A stretch of DNA of 64,000 bases from Myxococcus xanthus (GTDB taxonomy: Bacteria; Myxococcota; Myxococcia; Myxococcales; Myxococcaceae), in NCBI RefSeq assembly GCF_900106535.1, contig NZ_FNOH01000004.1, positions 434,001 through 498,000 on the forward strand. Direction: 5' to 3'. Below are positions 50,067 through 59,969 of the stretch, one piece after another. The notes under the pieces were generated by a model. The model saw only the letters and a list, made by a program, of their open reading frames with translations, was not told the origin of the DNA and did no database searches. Each line of letters begins with the position of its first letter. The stretch's first letter is position 1. Made by a program: the position numbers and the translations under genes.

Positions 50067-52007
50067 TCAAACGCCGTACGTGACGTCCATTTGCAGTGCC
50101 AATGCGTCGTTGAAGCGCGGTGCGTTCAGCAGAAACACGGCCCCCGTGGGCGAGATGAAGTTGCCGGTGGCGCCGCCCGTCAGCCCCTTGTTCAACTGGG
50201 AGTTGAGCTTGTTGAAGGTGTTGTTGATCTGCGCATGCACCACATCCACCGTGTACCGAGCCGGGTTCAGCTCTTGAATCAACTTGGACGTGGGAAACAA
50301 CTGGTCGATGATGGCCCACGCGGTCTGGACCACGAAGGAGCTCAGGCCCGCCTCCCAGTTATTCGATTCGAGCGGGCCGTTCACCGGCTTGCTGAAAGTG
50401 GCCTGAGAGTGATTCACCACCAGGTCATAGCCATTTCCGCCCACCGCCAGAGTCAGCGCCTGCGAGAACGAGGTCTGGCAGGTCACGCTCCAGACAAGGG
50501 GGATTTCGATGCTGAGTACCTCTAGCGTGGCCGCGAGCTTCTGGGTGATGGACAGCGAGCCCGAGACGTTGACCGTATTGCCGCTGACCGCGATGGTGTA
50601 GTTCGGGCTCTCCTTCTGCGTCACCTTCATATAGGTGCCCGTCTTCAGCCGGTTGTCCGGTGGCGGCGTGCTGCGGACCAGCCACTCATAGGAGGTCTGA
50701 TAGGTGAAGGTCATCCCGTTCTGCCGCCACGAGGCAGGAGGGGCGTGTACCGAGGTGAGCGCCTGCACCAGGGGGTTGAAGAGCTCCGGCCTGAAGAACA
50801 CGTCCTCGGAAAACAGCAACTCGCCCGAATAGTCGTTAGAGGCGACGAAGTTCGTGCCCACGCTGGGCGCCGGCTGGATGGGATTGACGTTGCCGCCGCC
50901 CATCACCTGGTAGTTCAGGACGGACAGTCCGCTGTCGGCGTTGTTGCGGAGGCTGGAGAAGCCGACCGAGGTGGGCACCAGGAGGGGGGTGCTGTCGGGG
51001 TCGGTCTGCGCCGGGTTGGAGGAGGTCACCGAGACGCCGATGATGTACGGCGTGGACGCGGGGTTGCCGTCGTAGGTCGCCCCCACGCCGAAGGCGTATT
51101 GCAGCGCGACACTCACCTCGGTGAGGAAGCCCGGGTCCGCTACCAGTTGCGCCAGGGTGGTGGTGGAGACGGAGAACGTGTTGCTGGCGGTGTTGATCGA
51201 CGCCCCCGTCACCGCGGTGCTGGTAGGCGGCGCGGTCGTGCTCCACTGCGTGAAGTCGGTGGTGTCGAAGTTCAGGAACAACTGCTTCAAGGAGAAATAC
51301 GCGCTGTTGAAGCCGCTGCCGTTGATGGTGTCCAACACCTGCGGCGGCATGATTCCTTTGTCGACCAGTTCGGCGATGCCTTGCGGCGTGGTGGGGATGG
51401 AATCCAGGTTCACCGTGAAGCGCAGCGGCAGGCCAGACAGGTCCACCAGGGTGGGGTAGAGGCCTCCCGACATGTAGAACAACGCCGGCACCAGGTAGTT
51501 CGAATAGGTCGTGGTGGTGCCCACCGTGACCGACGTCCGCTTCAGCCAGTAGTAGACCGTCTGATTCGGCAGCGTCTGGGCCTCGCCGTTGCTCCCGAAT
51601 GCGATGTCCTCATGATTCACCAGCAGCCCGTACTGCGAGTTATCAGGGCCTGGCTGAGGGGAAGCGAACGCGGCGTCCACCTGGGCCTGGGTGAAACCGA
51701 GTTGCTCCATGACCGTCTGCGTGAGCGGCTGGCTTTGCAGGGCGAACTGAAACAGGCACTGCTGGGGGTTGTCACCAGAGGCCAGGATGACCATCGGCTG
51801 CGCCACGCTGGGCGCCGCGATGTAGCCCCTCATGTAGGAGGTCAAGGTCATCTCGCCGCCGCCAAAGGCACCGCCAGCGGTGGCCAGCCCGTTCGTCTTC
51901 AGCAGGGAGCGGATGTACCCCTGTTGCATCAACCTGGAGAACTGCGAGTTGATTTCATTCTGGGTGACCTGCAGGACCATGTCGTAACCAAAGAGCGCGT
52001 CTCCCAT
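50067..52007 (-). CDS. Putative TULIP/P47-like lipid-binding protein
   Basis: A 646-residue protein; ATG 52007 is chosen because AAGGAA stands five bases upstream, whereas the longer frame to 52076 has no such site. There is no signal peptide. It begins LFGYDMVLQVTQNEINSQFS, which resembles the entry strand/helix of TULIP-fold proteins such as clostridial P47/OrfX (a Trp/Tyr-Asp segment then a V-N-x-x-L helix). Beta-rich stretches alternate with helices. A second similar unit may occupy residues 380-646 (GLSSFVVQTAWAIIDQLFPT; VVHAQINNTFNKLNSQLNKG). P47/OrfX proteins bind lipids and accompany toxin genes. It is the first gene of a two-gene unit with the 1177-residue protein. The TULIP link is my reading and needs structure prediction. 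Confidence 0.8.
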   Translation of the reverse strand: MGDALFGYDMVLQVTQNEINSQFSRLMQQGYIRSLLKTNGLATAGGAFGGGEMTLTSYMRGYIAAPSVAQPMVILASGDNPQQCLFQFALQSQPLTQTVMEQLGFTQAQVDAAFASPQPGPDNSQYGLLVNHEDIAFGSNGEAQTLPNQTVYYWLKRTSVTVGTTTTYSNYLVPALFYMSGGLYPTLVDLSGLPLRFTVNLDSIPTTPQGIAELVDKGIMPPQVLDTINGSGFNSAYFSLKQLFLNFDTTDFTQWSTTAPPTSTAVTGASINTASNTFSVSTTTLAQLVADPGFLTEVSVALQYAFGVGATYDGNPASTPYIIGVSVTSSNPAQTDPDSTPLLVPTSVGFSSLRNNADSGLSVLNYQVMGGGNVNPIQPAPSVGTNFVASNDYSGELLFSEDVFFRPELFNPLVQALTSVHAPPASWRQNGMTFTYQTSYEWLVRSTPPPDNRLKTGTYMKVTQKESPNYTIAVSGNTVNVSGSLSITQKLAATLEVLSIEIPLVWSVTCQTSFSQALTLAVGGNGYDLVVNHSQATFSKPVNGPLESNNWEAGLSSFVVQTAWAIIDQLFPTSKLIQELNPARYTVDVVHAQINNTFNKLNSQLNKGLTGGATGNFISPTGAVFLLNAPRFNDALALQMDVTYGV

Positions 52008-52396
52008 CGTTCCTTCCAAGAATGAGGCAGCAGTCAGGAGACTGCCGCCTGGCAAAGCCCGCATCGTCGCGCCCACGTCCGACGTGGCGTCTCAGTCGCC
52101 ATGATTCAAAACGTGACTCCGAGCCGTGAGACCGACGACGACCGGGGCCAGGTCCGCCGAAGCGGCCTGGCGAATCACGGGGGGGCCTAGCAACATCAGG
52201 GCCAGGGACGTACCGAAGCACATCCCGCAGGAATCCCATGCGGACACACGCGTGACATGTTTCAGGCTGCGTCCTCCAGGAACGTGGGCTGCGTCGCGCC
52301 GGACGCAACACGGCACGGAACGGCGGCGCGGCATCCGCCCCGGCGGCACGGGGGATTGCCTTCAAACGACCGGCGGGGTCGCGTACCTTCGCGCCC
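52008..52396. other. 389-bp region between the TULIP-like gene and sthA
   Basis: Divergent region that should hold promoters for the two-gene cassette and for sthA. A compact inverted repeat (CACGTC/GACGTG around 52074-52086) is visible. A minus-strand frame at 52092-52349 encodes a peptide with a hydrophobic stretch but lacks a ribosome-binding site; I do not call it. No tRNA or other structured RNA is apparent. Confidence 0.5.
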
Positions 52397-53800
52397 ATGG
52401 CGGACTTCGACCTGGTGGTGATTGGCTCCGGCCCGGCGGGTGAGTGGGGCGCGGTACAAGCGGCGCTGGCGGGCAAGCGCGTAGCGGTGGTGGAGCGGGA
52501 GCCCGTGCTGGGTGGTACCGCGGCGAACACAGGCACCCTTCCCTCCAAGACGCTGCGCGAGACGGCGCTGCACCTGTCCGGCTTCCGGGCGCGCGGGCTG
52601 TACAGCGTGGAGACGACGCTGCGGCACGAGGCCACGGTGTCCGACTTCCTCTTCCGCGAACGGCGGGTGAAGGACATCGAGCGCGAGCGAATCGCCCGCA
52701 ACCTCCAGCGCCACAAGGTGGAAATCATCCAGGGCACCGGCGCGCTCGTGGACGCGAACACCGTCGTCGTGCGGCGCCAGGACGCCCCGGAGCGGCGCCT
52801 CACCGGCGGCACCATCCTGGTGGCCACCGGCTCGTCGCCGTACCGGCCGCCGCTGTACCCCTTCGAGGACCCGCGCATCCACGACTCGGACGAGGTGCTG
52901 GAGCTCGAAAGGCTGCCGCGCTCGCTGGTGGTGGTGGGCGCCGGCGTCATCGGCTGTGAGTACGCCTGCATGTTCGCCGCCATGGACATCCCGGTGACGC
53001 TGGTGGAGGCGCGCGCGGAGCTGCTGCCCTTCCTGGACGACGAGTTCTCCGCGCTGCTGGGCCAGCGCATGGAGGCGCTCGGCATCCAACTGCGCTTCGG
53101 GCAGGTGGTGGAGCAGGTAGACGTGCCGCGGGACGCGGACACTCCCATCCGGATGATGCTCTCCTCCGGCGCCGTGCTTGAGACGGACCAGGTCCTGGTC
53201 GCCTCCGGCCGCACCGCCAACACGGCGGGCCTGGGGCTGGAGGCCCTGGGCGTGCAGGTGGGCCCGCGCGGCCAGGTGGAGGTGGGCCCCACCTACCAGA
53301 CGGCCCTGCCCCACATCTATGCCGTGGGGGACGTCATCGGCTTCCCGGCGCTGGCCTCCACGTCCATGGACCAGGCGCGCATCGCCGTGGAGCACGCGTT
53401 CGACCTGGGCGGCGTGCGCACCATGGCGCCGGTGCTGCCCTACGGCATCTACACCATCCCCGAAGTGTCGATGGCCGGCGAGACAGAGGAGGCCCTGCGC
53501 ACGCTGAACGTGCCCTACGTGGCCGGCCGCGCCGCCTTCGCCACCAACCCGCGCGGTCAGATTCTGGGAGACACGCACGGCCTGCTGAAGCTGCTCTTCC
53601 ACCGGGAGAGCCTCAAGCTGCTGGGCGTGCACGTCATGGGGCCCCAGGCCTCCGAGCTGGTGCACGTGGGCCTCACCGCCCTGCTCACCGGCTCCACGGC
53701 CCGGCTCTTCGTGGAGACGTGCTTCAACTACCCGACGCTGTCGGAGGCCTACAAGGCGGCCACCTTCGACGCGTTGGATCAGCTCAGCGGCTGCCCCTGA
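52397..53800 (+). CDS. sthA: Soluble pyridine nucleotide transhydrogenase (SthA-type)
   Basis: A 467-residue flavoprotein disulfide-reductase-fold enzyme. FAD-binding GSGPAGEWGA is near residue 10, NAD(P)-binding VVVGAGVIGCEYA near 180, and the FAD-contact motif HIYAVGDVIG near 308. The redox-active CxxxxC of lipoamide dehydrogenase is replaced by GTAANTGTLPSK, with no cysteine, so it cannot be a dithiol reductase. That position, the PSKTLRE that follows, and the ending FNYPTLSEAYKAATFDAL match SthA/UdhA, which moves reducing equivalents between NADPH and NADH. The C-terminus overlaps the next gene on the opposite strand by 17 bases. Confidence 0.93.
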   Translation: MADFDLVVIGSGPAGEWGAVQAALAGKRVAVVEREPVLGGTAANTGTLPSKTLRETALHLSGFRARGLYSVETTLRHEATVSDFLFRERRVKDIERERIARNLQRHKVEIIQGTGALVDANTVVVRRQDAPERRLTGGTILVATGSSPYRPPLYPFEDPRIHDSDEVLELERLPRSLVVVGAGVIGCEYACMFAAMDIPVTLVEARAELLPFLDDEFSALLGQRMEALGIQLRFGQVVEQVDVPRDADTPIRMMLSSGAVLETDQVLVASGRTANTAGLGLEALGVQVGPRGQVEVGPTYQTALPHIYAVGDVIGFPALASTSMDQARIAVEHAFDLGGVRTMAPVLPYGIYTIPEVSMAGETEEALRTLNVPYVAGRAAFATNPRGQILGDTHGLLKLLFHRESLKLLGVHVMGPQASELVHVGLTALLTGSTARLFVETCFNYPTLSEAYKAATFDALDQLSGCP

Positions 53801-54113
53801 GGCTGCCCACCGTGAGGCCCGTGGCGAAAGGGGCCGCTTCGTGCAGCTCGTCCGCCGAGCCCCGCGCCAGCCGGGGTGCCTCGGCGGGCGCTTCCCGGGC
53901 CGGCGTGGGCGCGGCTGCGCCGCGGCCCCCCGCCCCTCCGAGCAGCTCCTGGATGCGCTGCCAGCGCGCCTTCTCCTCCACCATCAGCCGGGTGAGCTCC
54001 GCGCGCGCGGACGCATCCTCCAGGTCAGAGGCGGCCGCCGCCACGCGGTCCAGGAACGGCATCAGGTAACCGAAGTCCCTGTCGAATGCGCTGGGGTTCG
54101 AGTTCTTCGCCAT
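53784..54113 (-). CDS. Small hypothetical protein
   Basis: A 109-residue protein. Residues 10-60 are one or two helices (YLMPFLDRVAAAASDLEDAS; ELTRLMVEEKARWQRIQELL). The rest is Gly/Ala/Pro-rich and probably disordered. No recognised family, signal peptide or membrane segment. The ATG at 54113 lacks a clear Shine-Dalgarno. It is convergent with sthA and downstream of the NTF2-like gene on the same strand. Confidence 0.6.
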   Translation of the reverse strand: MAKNSNPSAFDRDFGYLMPFLDRVAAAASDLEDASARAELTRLMVEEKARWQRIQELLGGAGGRGAAAPTPAREAPAEAPRLARGSADELHEAAPFATGLTVGSLRGSR

Positions 54114-54154
54114 TGGCGGCCACGCTAGCCCACTTCACGGACGGTGGGGGGACT

Positions 54155-54517
54155 TCAGCCGTGGTACACCCGCGAGGCGACAATCCGGCCGTCGCGCACC
54201 TCAAAGACCTCCGCCACCGGCATGGGGGCCTCCCCCGGCGCATGGCGCAGGTACTCCATGAACACCCGGTCCTCGTCCGCGGTGAGGGCCACCAGCTCGT
54301 ACCGCAGCCCCGGCAGCCGGGCGTTGGCCGCCTTCCACCATGCGGAAAGGGCCTGCCGCCCCACCAGCCGCCCGCCTGTCTCCGGGTGCAGCACCCGGAT
54401 TTTGGGGGACGTGTGGGTGGCGTCCTCGGCATAGAGCGCCACCAGCGCGTCCACGTCATAGGCGTTGAAAGCGTCCAGCCAGGCTCGGGCGAGGGAGAAG
54501 TTTTTTGTCGCGCTCAT
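54155..54517 (-). CDS. NTF2/SnoaL-like domain protein
   Basis: A 120-residue single-domain protein of the NTF2-like cone fold. The typical opening ARAWLDAFNAYDVDALVALY then AEDATHTSPKI is clear. A central GRQALSAWWKAANARLPGLR helix-strand pair and the final EVFEVRDGRIVASRVYHG complete it. Members act as small-molecule isomerases, cyclases or binding proteins; no specific function can be given. The start context is AT-rich with no obvious Shine-Dalgarno. Confidence 0.88.
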   Translation of the reverse strand: MSATKNFSLARAWLDAFNAYDVDALVALYAEDATHTSPKIRVLHPETGGRLVGRQALSAWWKAANARLPGLRYELVALTADEDRVFMEYLRHAPGEAPMPVAEVFEVRDGRIVASRVYHG

Positions 54518-54676
54518 CGTTAAAAAACCCCAACTGAAAACGGCATTGAGTAGGTGGAGGTAGGCCCGGGTGGGTCAATTTCCATGCGGATTTGGCTGGA
54601 AACTACGTCCTGTGGGAAGTAGAGGCCCCGCCTGCTCTGTTCCGTCAGGCACTTTCAAGAGAAGAAGGACCGGATC

Positions 54677-56791
<2,115 letters not shown>

Positions 56792-56822
56792 TCCGCGCAT
56801 CCGCCGCACTCTGGCGGTAAGG

Positions 56823-56860
56823 AAGGCGTCCCTCTTCAATGAGGGGCGCCTTTCGCCTTT
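56823..56860 (+). terminator. Rho-independent terminator after the EF-G gene
   Basis: AAGGCGTCCCTC (56823-56834) pairs with GAGGGGCGCCTT (56841-56852) over 12 bases with one G-U and a 6-base loop. TCGCCTTTT follows. A second small hairpin CCGCC/GGCGG lies just upstream at about 56801-56817. The terminator is only 17 bases before the uup start. Confidence 0.85.
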
Positions 56861-56876
56861 TCAGGAGTCCAATCCC

Positions 56877-58805
56877 GTGACGCTGCTCCGCGCCGCCAAC
56901 GTCCAGCTCAGCTTCGGAAGCCGCACCGTCTTCCAGGACCTCACCTTCACCATCGAGGAGGGGGAACGGGTGGGCCTGGTGGGCGTCAACGGCTCCGGCA
57001 AGTCGTCGCTGATGAAGATATTGGCCGGGGCCGCCCGCGCCGACACGGGCGAGCTCCAACTGCGCCGTGGCGCCCGCGTCACCTACCTGCCCCAGGAGCC
57101 GGAGTTCCCCGAAGGCGCCACGGTGGCCTCCGAGCTGTCCGTGTCCCAGGGGCCGCTGAAGGAGGCACTGGCCGCCCACGCGGAGCTGGCGAAGCGGATG
57201 GAGTCGGCCCCGGCGGAAGAGCAGGAGAAGCTGATGGCGCAGTTCTCCGCGCTCAGCGACCGCATCGAGCAGATGGGCGGCTGGGACACCGAGCACCACG
57301 CGAAGACGCTGCTGGACAGGCTGGGCGTGAAGGACTGGGACCGTCCCGTGGCGCAGCTGTCCGGCGGCCTGCGCAAGCGCGTGGCCATCGCCCGGGCCCT
57401 GCTGACGCGGCCGGACCTGCTGTTGCTGGACGAGCCCACCAACCACCTGGACGCGGACACGGTGGACTGGCTGGAGGAGGAGCTGGACAAGCTGCCTGGG
57501 GCGCTGCTGCTCGTCACGCACGACCGGTACTTCCTGGACGGGCTGGTGGACCGCATCGTCGAAATCCAGCCCGGCGCGGGCGTCACGTCCTACCCCGGCA
57601 ACTACCAGGCCTACGTGGAGCAGAAGCTGGTGGCGCAGGAGAACGCCGCGCTGGCGCAGCACAAGCGCGAGCGCTGGATTGCCCAGGAAGTGGCCTGGCT
57701 GCGCAAGGGCCCGGAAGCCCGCCGCACCAAGAGCAAGGCCCGCATCGAGCGCGCGCAGAAGCTGATGGCGGAGAAGGGCTTCGAGCGCCCCAAGGTGGCG
57801 GACCTGCGCGTGGCGGCGGCGCCCCGGCTGGGCCACACCGTCATCGAGGCCGAGGGCGTGAACAAGGCCTTTGGCGACCGCAAGGTGCTGGACGGTGTGG
57901 ACTTCCGCCTCCAGCGCGGCGAGCGCGTGGGCCTGGTGGGCCCCAACGGCGTGGGCAAGACGACCTTCCTGCGCGTGCTGTTGGGCGAGGTGGAGCCCGA
58001 CGGCGGCAAGCTCGTCATCGGGAAGAACACGAAGGTGGCGTACTACGACCAGAGCCGGGCGCAGCTCGACCTGGAGGCCACCGTGTACGAAGCGGCCTCG
58101 CAGGGCGAGGACTGGGTGGAGCTGGGCGACCAGAAGATTGCCCTACGCGACTACCTGGACGACCTGCTCTTCCCCGTGCCCATGCAGCGCATGAAGGTGA
58201 AGGCGCTGTCGGGCGGCGAGCGCAACCGGCTGCTGCTGGCGCGCCTGTTCCTGGAGGGCGCCAACGTGCTGGTGCTGGACGAGCCCACCAACGACCTGGA
58301 CATCGTCACCCTCAACATCCTGGAGCGGCTGCTCCTGGACTTCGGGGGCAGCACCCTGCTCGTCACGCACGACCGGTACTTCCTGGACAAGGTGGCCACC
58401 AGCATCCTCACCTTCGAAGGCGAAGGCCGCGTCACCCGCTACGAAGGCAACTACGCCATGTACCGGCGGCTGAAGGAGCAGGCGGACGCGAAGGCCGCGG
58501 CCCCCGCCGCCCCGAAGCCGGGCCCCAAGCAGGATGAGCCCGCGCCCGCGCCCGCCAAGGCCGCGCGCAAGCCCGGGAAGCTCTCCTACAAGGACCAGCG
58601 CGAGCTGGACGGCATGGAAGCCACCATCGAGGCCGCCGAGTCGCGCAAGGCCGGCCTGGAGGCCCAGCTCGCCGACCCCGCCGTGTACAGCAACGGCCCC
58701 AAGGTGGCGGAGGTGCAGAAGGAGCTGGACGCCGCCGTCGCCGAGGTGGACCGGCTGTACACGCGCTGGCAGGAGCTGCAGGACCTGGCCGCCGCCAGCG
58801 CGTAG
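56877..58805 (+). CDS. uup: ABC-F ATPase, Uup type
   Basis: A 642-residue soluble protein from GTG 56877 (AGGAG eight bases upstream) with two ABC domains. The first has Walker A VNGSGKSS and signature LSGGLRKRVAIARAL; the second has Walker A PNGVGKTT and LSGGERNRLLLARL. Both have Walker B with DEPTNHLD or DEPTNDLD. The linker between them is the charged ABC-F interdomain helix pair. The last 75 residues form the C-terminal coiled coil characteristic of Uup (ELDGMEATIEAAESRKAGLE). ABC-F proteins act on the ribosome; Uup is linked to ribosome/DNA-structure quality control and resistance phenotypes. Confidence 0.93.
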   Translation: MTLLRAANVQLSFGSRTVFQDLTFTIEEGERVGLVGVNGSGKSSLMKILAGAARADTGELQLRRGARVTYLPQEPEFPEGATVASELSVSQGPLKEALAAHAELAKRMESAPAEEQEKLMAQFSALSDRIEQMGGWDTEHHAKTLLDRLGVKDWDRPVAQLSGGLRKRVAIARALLTRPDLLLLDEPTNHLDADTVDWLEEELDKLPGALLLVTHDRYFLDGLVDRIVEIQPGAGVTSYPGNYQAYVEQKLVAQENAALAQHKRERWIAQEVAWLRKGPEARRTKSKARIERAQKLMAEKGFERPKVADLRVAAAPRLGHTVIEAEGVNKAFGDRKVLDGVDFRLQRGERVGLVGPNGVGKTTFLRVLLGEVEPDGGKLVIGKNTKVAYYDQSRAQLDLEATVYEAASQGEDWVELGDQKIALRDYLDDLLFPVPMQRMKVKALSGGERNRLLLARLFLEGANVLVLDEPTNDLDIVTLNILERLLLDFGGSTLLVTHDRYFLDKVATSILTFEGEGRVTRYEGNYAMYRRLKEQADAKAAAPAAPKPGPKQDEPAPAPAKAARKPGKLSYKDQRELDGMEATIEAAESRKAGLEAQLADPAVYSNGPKVAEVQKELDAAVAEVDRLYTRWQELQDLAAASA

Positions 58806-58823
58806 GCGCCGCGCGCATCTGTC

Positions 58824-58847
58824 CATTCCCAGCCATGTCTGGGAATG
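58824..58847. terminator. Hairpin after uup
   Basis: CATTCCCAG (58824-58832) and CTGGGAATG (58839-58847) are exact 9-base inverted copies with a 6-base loop, 18 bases past the uup stop. No T-run follows, so a terminator role is likely but not certain. Confidence 0.6.
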
Positions 58848-59033
58848 AGACTTCACGGAAACACGGGGAGAATCCGGACTGCTGGCCCGTCAAGTCGGCA
58901 AGTTGTTCGGAACCCCAATACTTGCAGGCCGCAAGGGTAGGCGTGCCGCCCTTGCATGGGACTGGCGTGTCGTGCGACTCGTGCGGGACTTCGGGCCGTC
59001 GCATTCACGTCGTGTTTCATTGGAGGCGCCGTC

Positions 59034-59948
59034 TTGCCGTCCCGGCCTGCGCTTGCGCTTGTCTCTGTGTTGTCTTCATTGGCCCTGTTCGTTGGCCCCG
59101 CTGAAGCGCGGGCCCAGGGCCGGTCGCTCCCCTCCTTCAACCTCCAGCGCCTGGAATTGGACCCGGCGGCGCTGGGCTCGCTGATGGTGGGCACGGGCCG
59201 CACGCTGCCCCAGGGCGCGCTGCGGATGTCCGTCCAGGGGCACTACGAGCAGCTCCCCTTCACCTTCCAACGTCGATGGGAGCCGGGCAGCGGCCGTGGC
59301 CTGGTGGAGGACCGCTTCACCATGGACCTGACGGCCGCCTACGGCGTGCTGCCGTGGCTCCAGGTCGCCGCGGAGGTGCCCTTCATCGTCACCCAGGGGG
59401 GCACGCGCTTCCGGGACTTCAACGCTCCGGAAGGCTCGGGAATGGGAACGCCGTGGCTGGGCCTGCGCGCGGCGCTGAAGCGTCAGGACTTTGGCTTCCA
59501 GATGGCGGCGGACGTGTCGGCCGCGCTCCCGGTGGGCAGCACGGCGCTGCTGGCCCGGGACGACTACGCGGTGCACCCCCGCCTGCAGGTCGGCTTCCTG
59601 GCGGAGACGTGGCAGGTGGGCGGCGAGGCCGGCGTGCTGGTGCGCAAGAAACACGAGCTCTCCAGCGTGTCCGGCTTCTCCCAGGACGTCATCGGCAGCG
59701 AGCTGCGGCTGGGCGCCACGGTGACGTCGCGGGCCGGGGAGAGCACGCGCGGCGAGGTGAGCTTGGTGGCGGGGCTGCCGCTGCAAGGTGGCCGTCCGGG
59801 CGGCGAGTTGCTGCTGGCCATCCGCAAGCACGCGCTGTCCTGGCTGGACCTCTACGTCCTGGGCGGGCCGGGCGTGGGCGCCGGCATGGACACGCCCACC
59901 TTCCGCTTCGTGGCGGGCGCCTCGTTCTCCACCTTCCGGGTGGACTGA
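59034..59948 (+). CDS. Outer-membrane beta-barrel protein with TTG start
   Basis: A 304-residue protein if it starts at TTG 59034. This start has GGAGG seven bases upstream and produces a clean signal peptide (PSRPALALVSVLSSLALFVG then PAEARAQG). An ATG at 58956 has no Shine-Dalgarno and adds an extra hydrophobic region. The mature protein is alternating-polarity beta strands (LRMSVQGHYEQLPFTFQRRW, LTAAYGVLPWLQVAAEVPFI, FQMAADVSAALPVGS) ending in FVAGASFSTF. It resembles the N-terminal barrels of myxobacterial OmpA-like proteins but has no OmpA peptidoglycan domain. Substrate unknown. Confidence 0.85.
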   Translation: MPSRPALALVSVLSSLALFVGPAEARAQGRSLPSFNLQRLELDPAALGSLMVGTGRTLPQGALRMSVQGHYEQLPFTFQRRWEPGSGRGLVEDRFTMDLTAAYGVLPWLQVAAEVPFIVTQGGTRFRDFNAPEGSGMGTPWLGLRAALKRQDFGFQMAADVSAALPVGSTALLARDDYAVHPRLQVGFLAETWQVGGEAGVLVRKKHELSSVSGFSQDVIGSELRLGATVTSRAGESTRGEVSLVAGLPLQGGRPGGELLLAIRKHALSWLDLYVLGGPGVGAGMDTPTFRFVAGASFSTFRVD

Positions 59949-59969
59949 GACGCCCCGCCCCGCGGCGGC

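Noticed and set aside
52092-52349. 85-residue minus-strand frame with a hydrophobic stretch, or a 43-residue peptide from ATG 52223
   Set aside because: No convincing Shine-Dalgarno or family; the signal-like stretch could be chance in an intergenic region.
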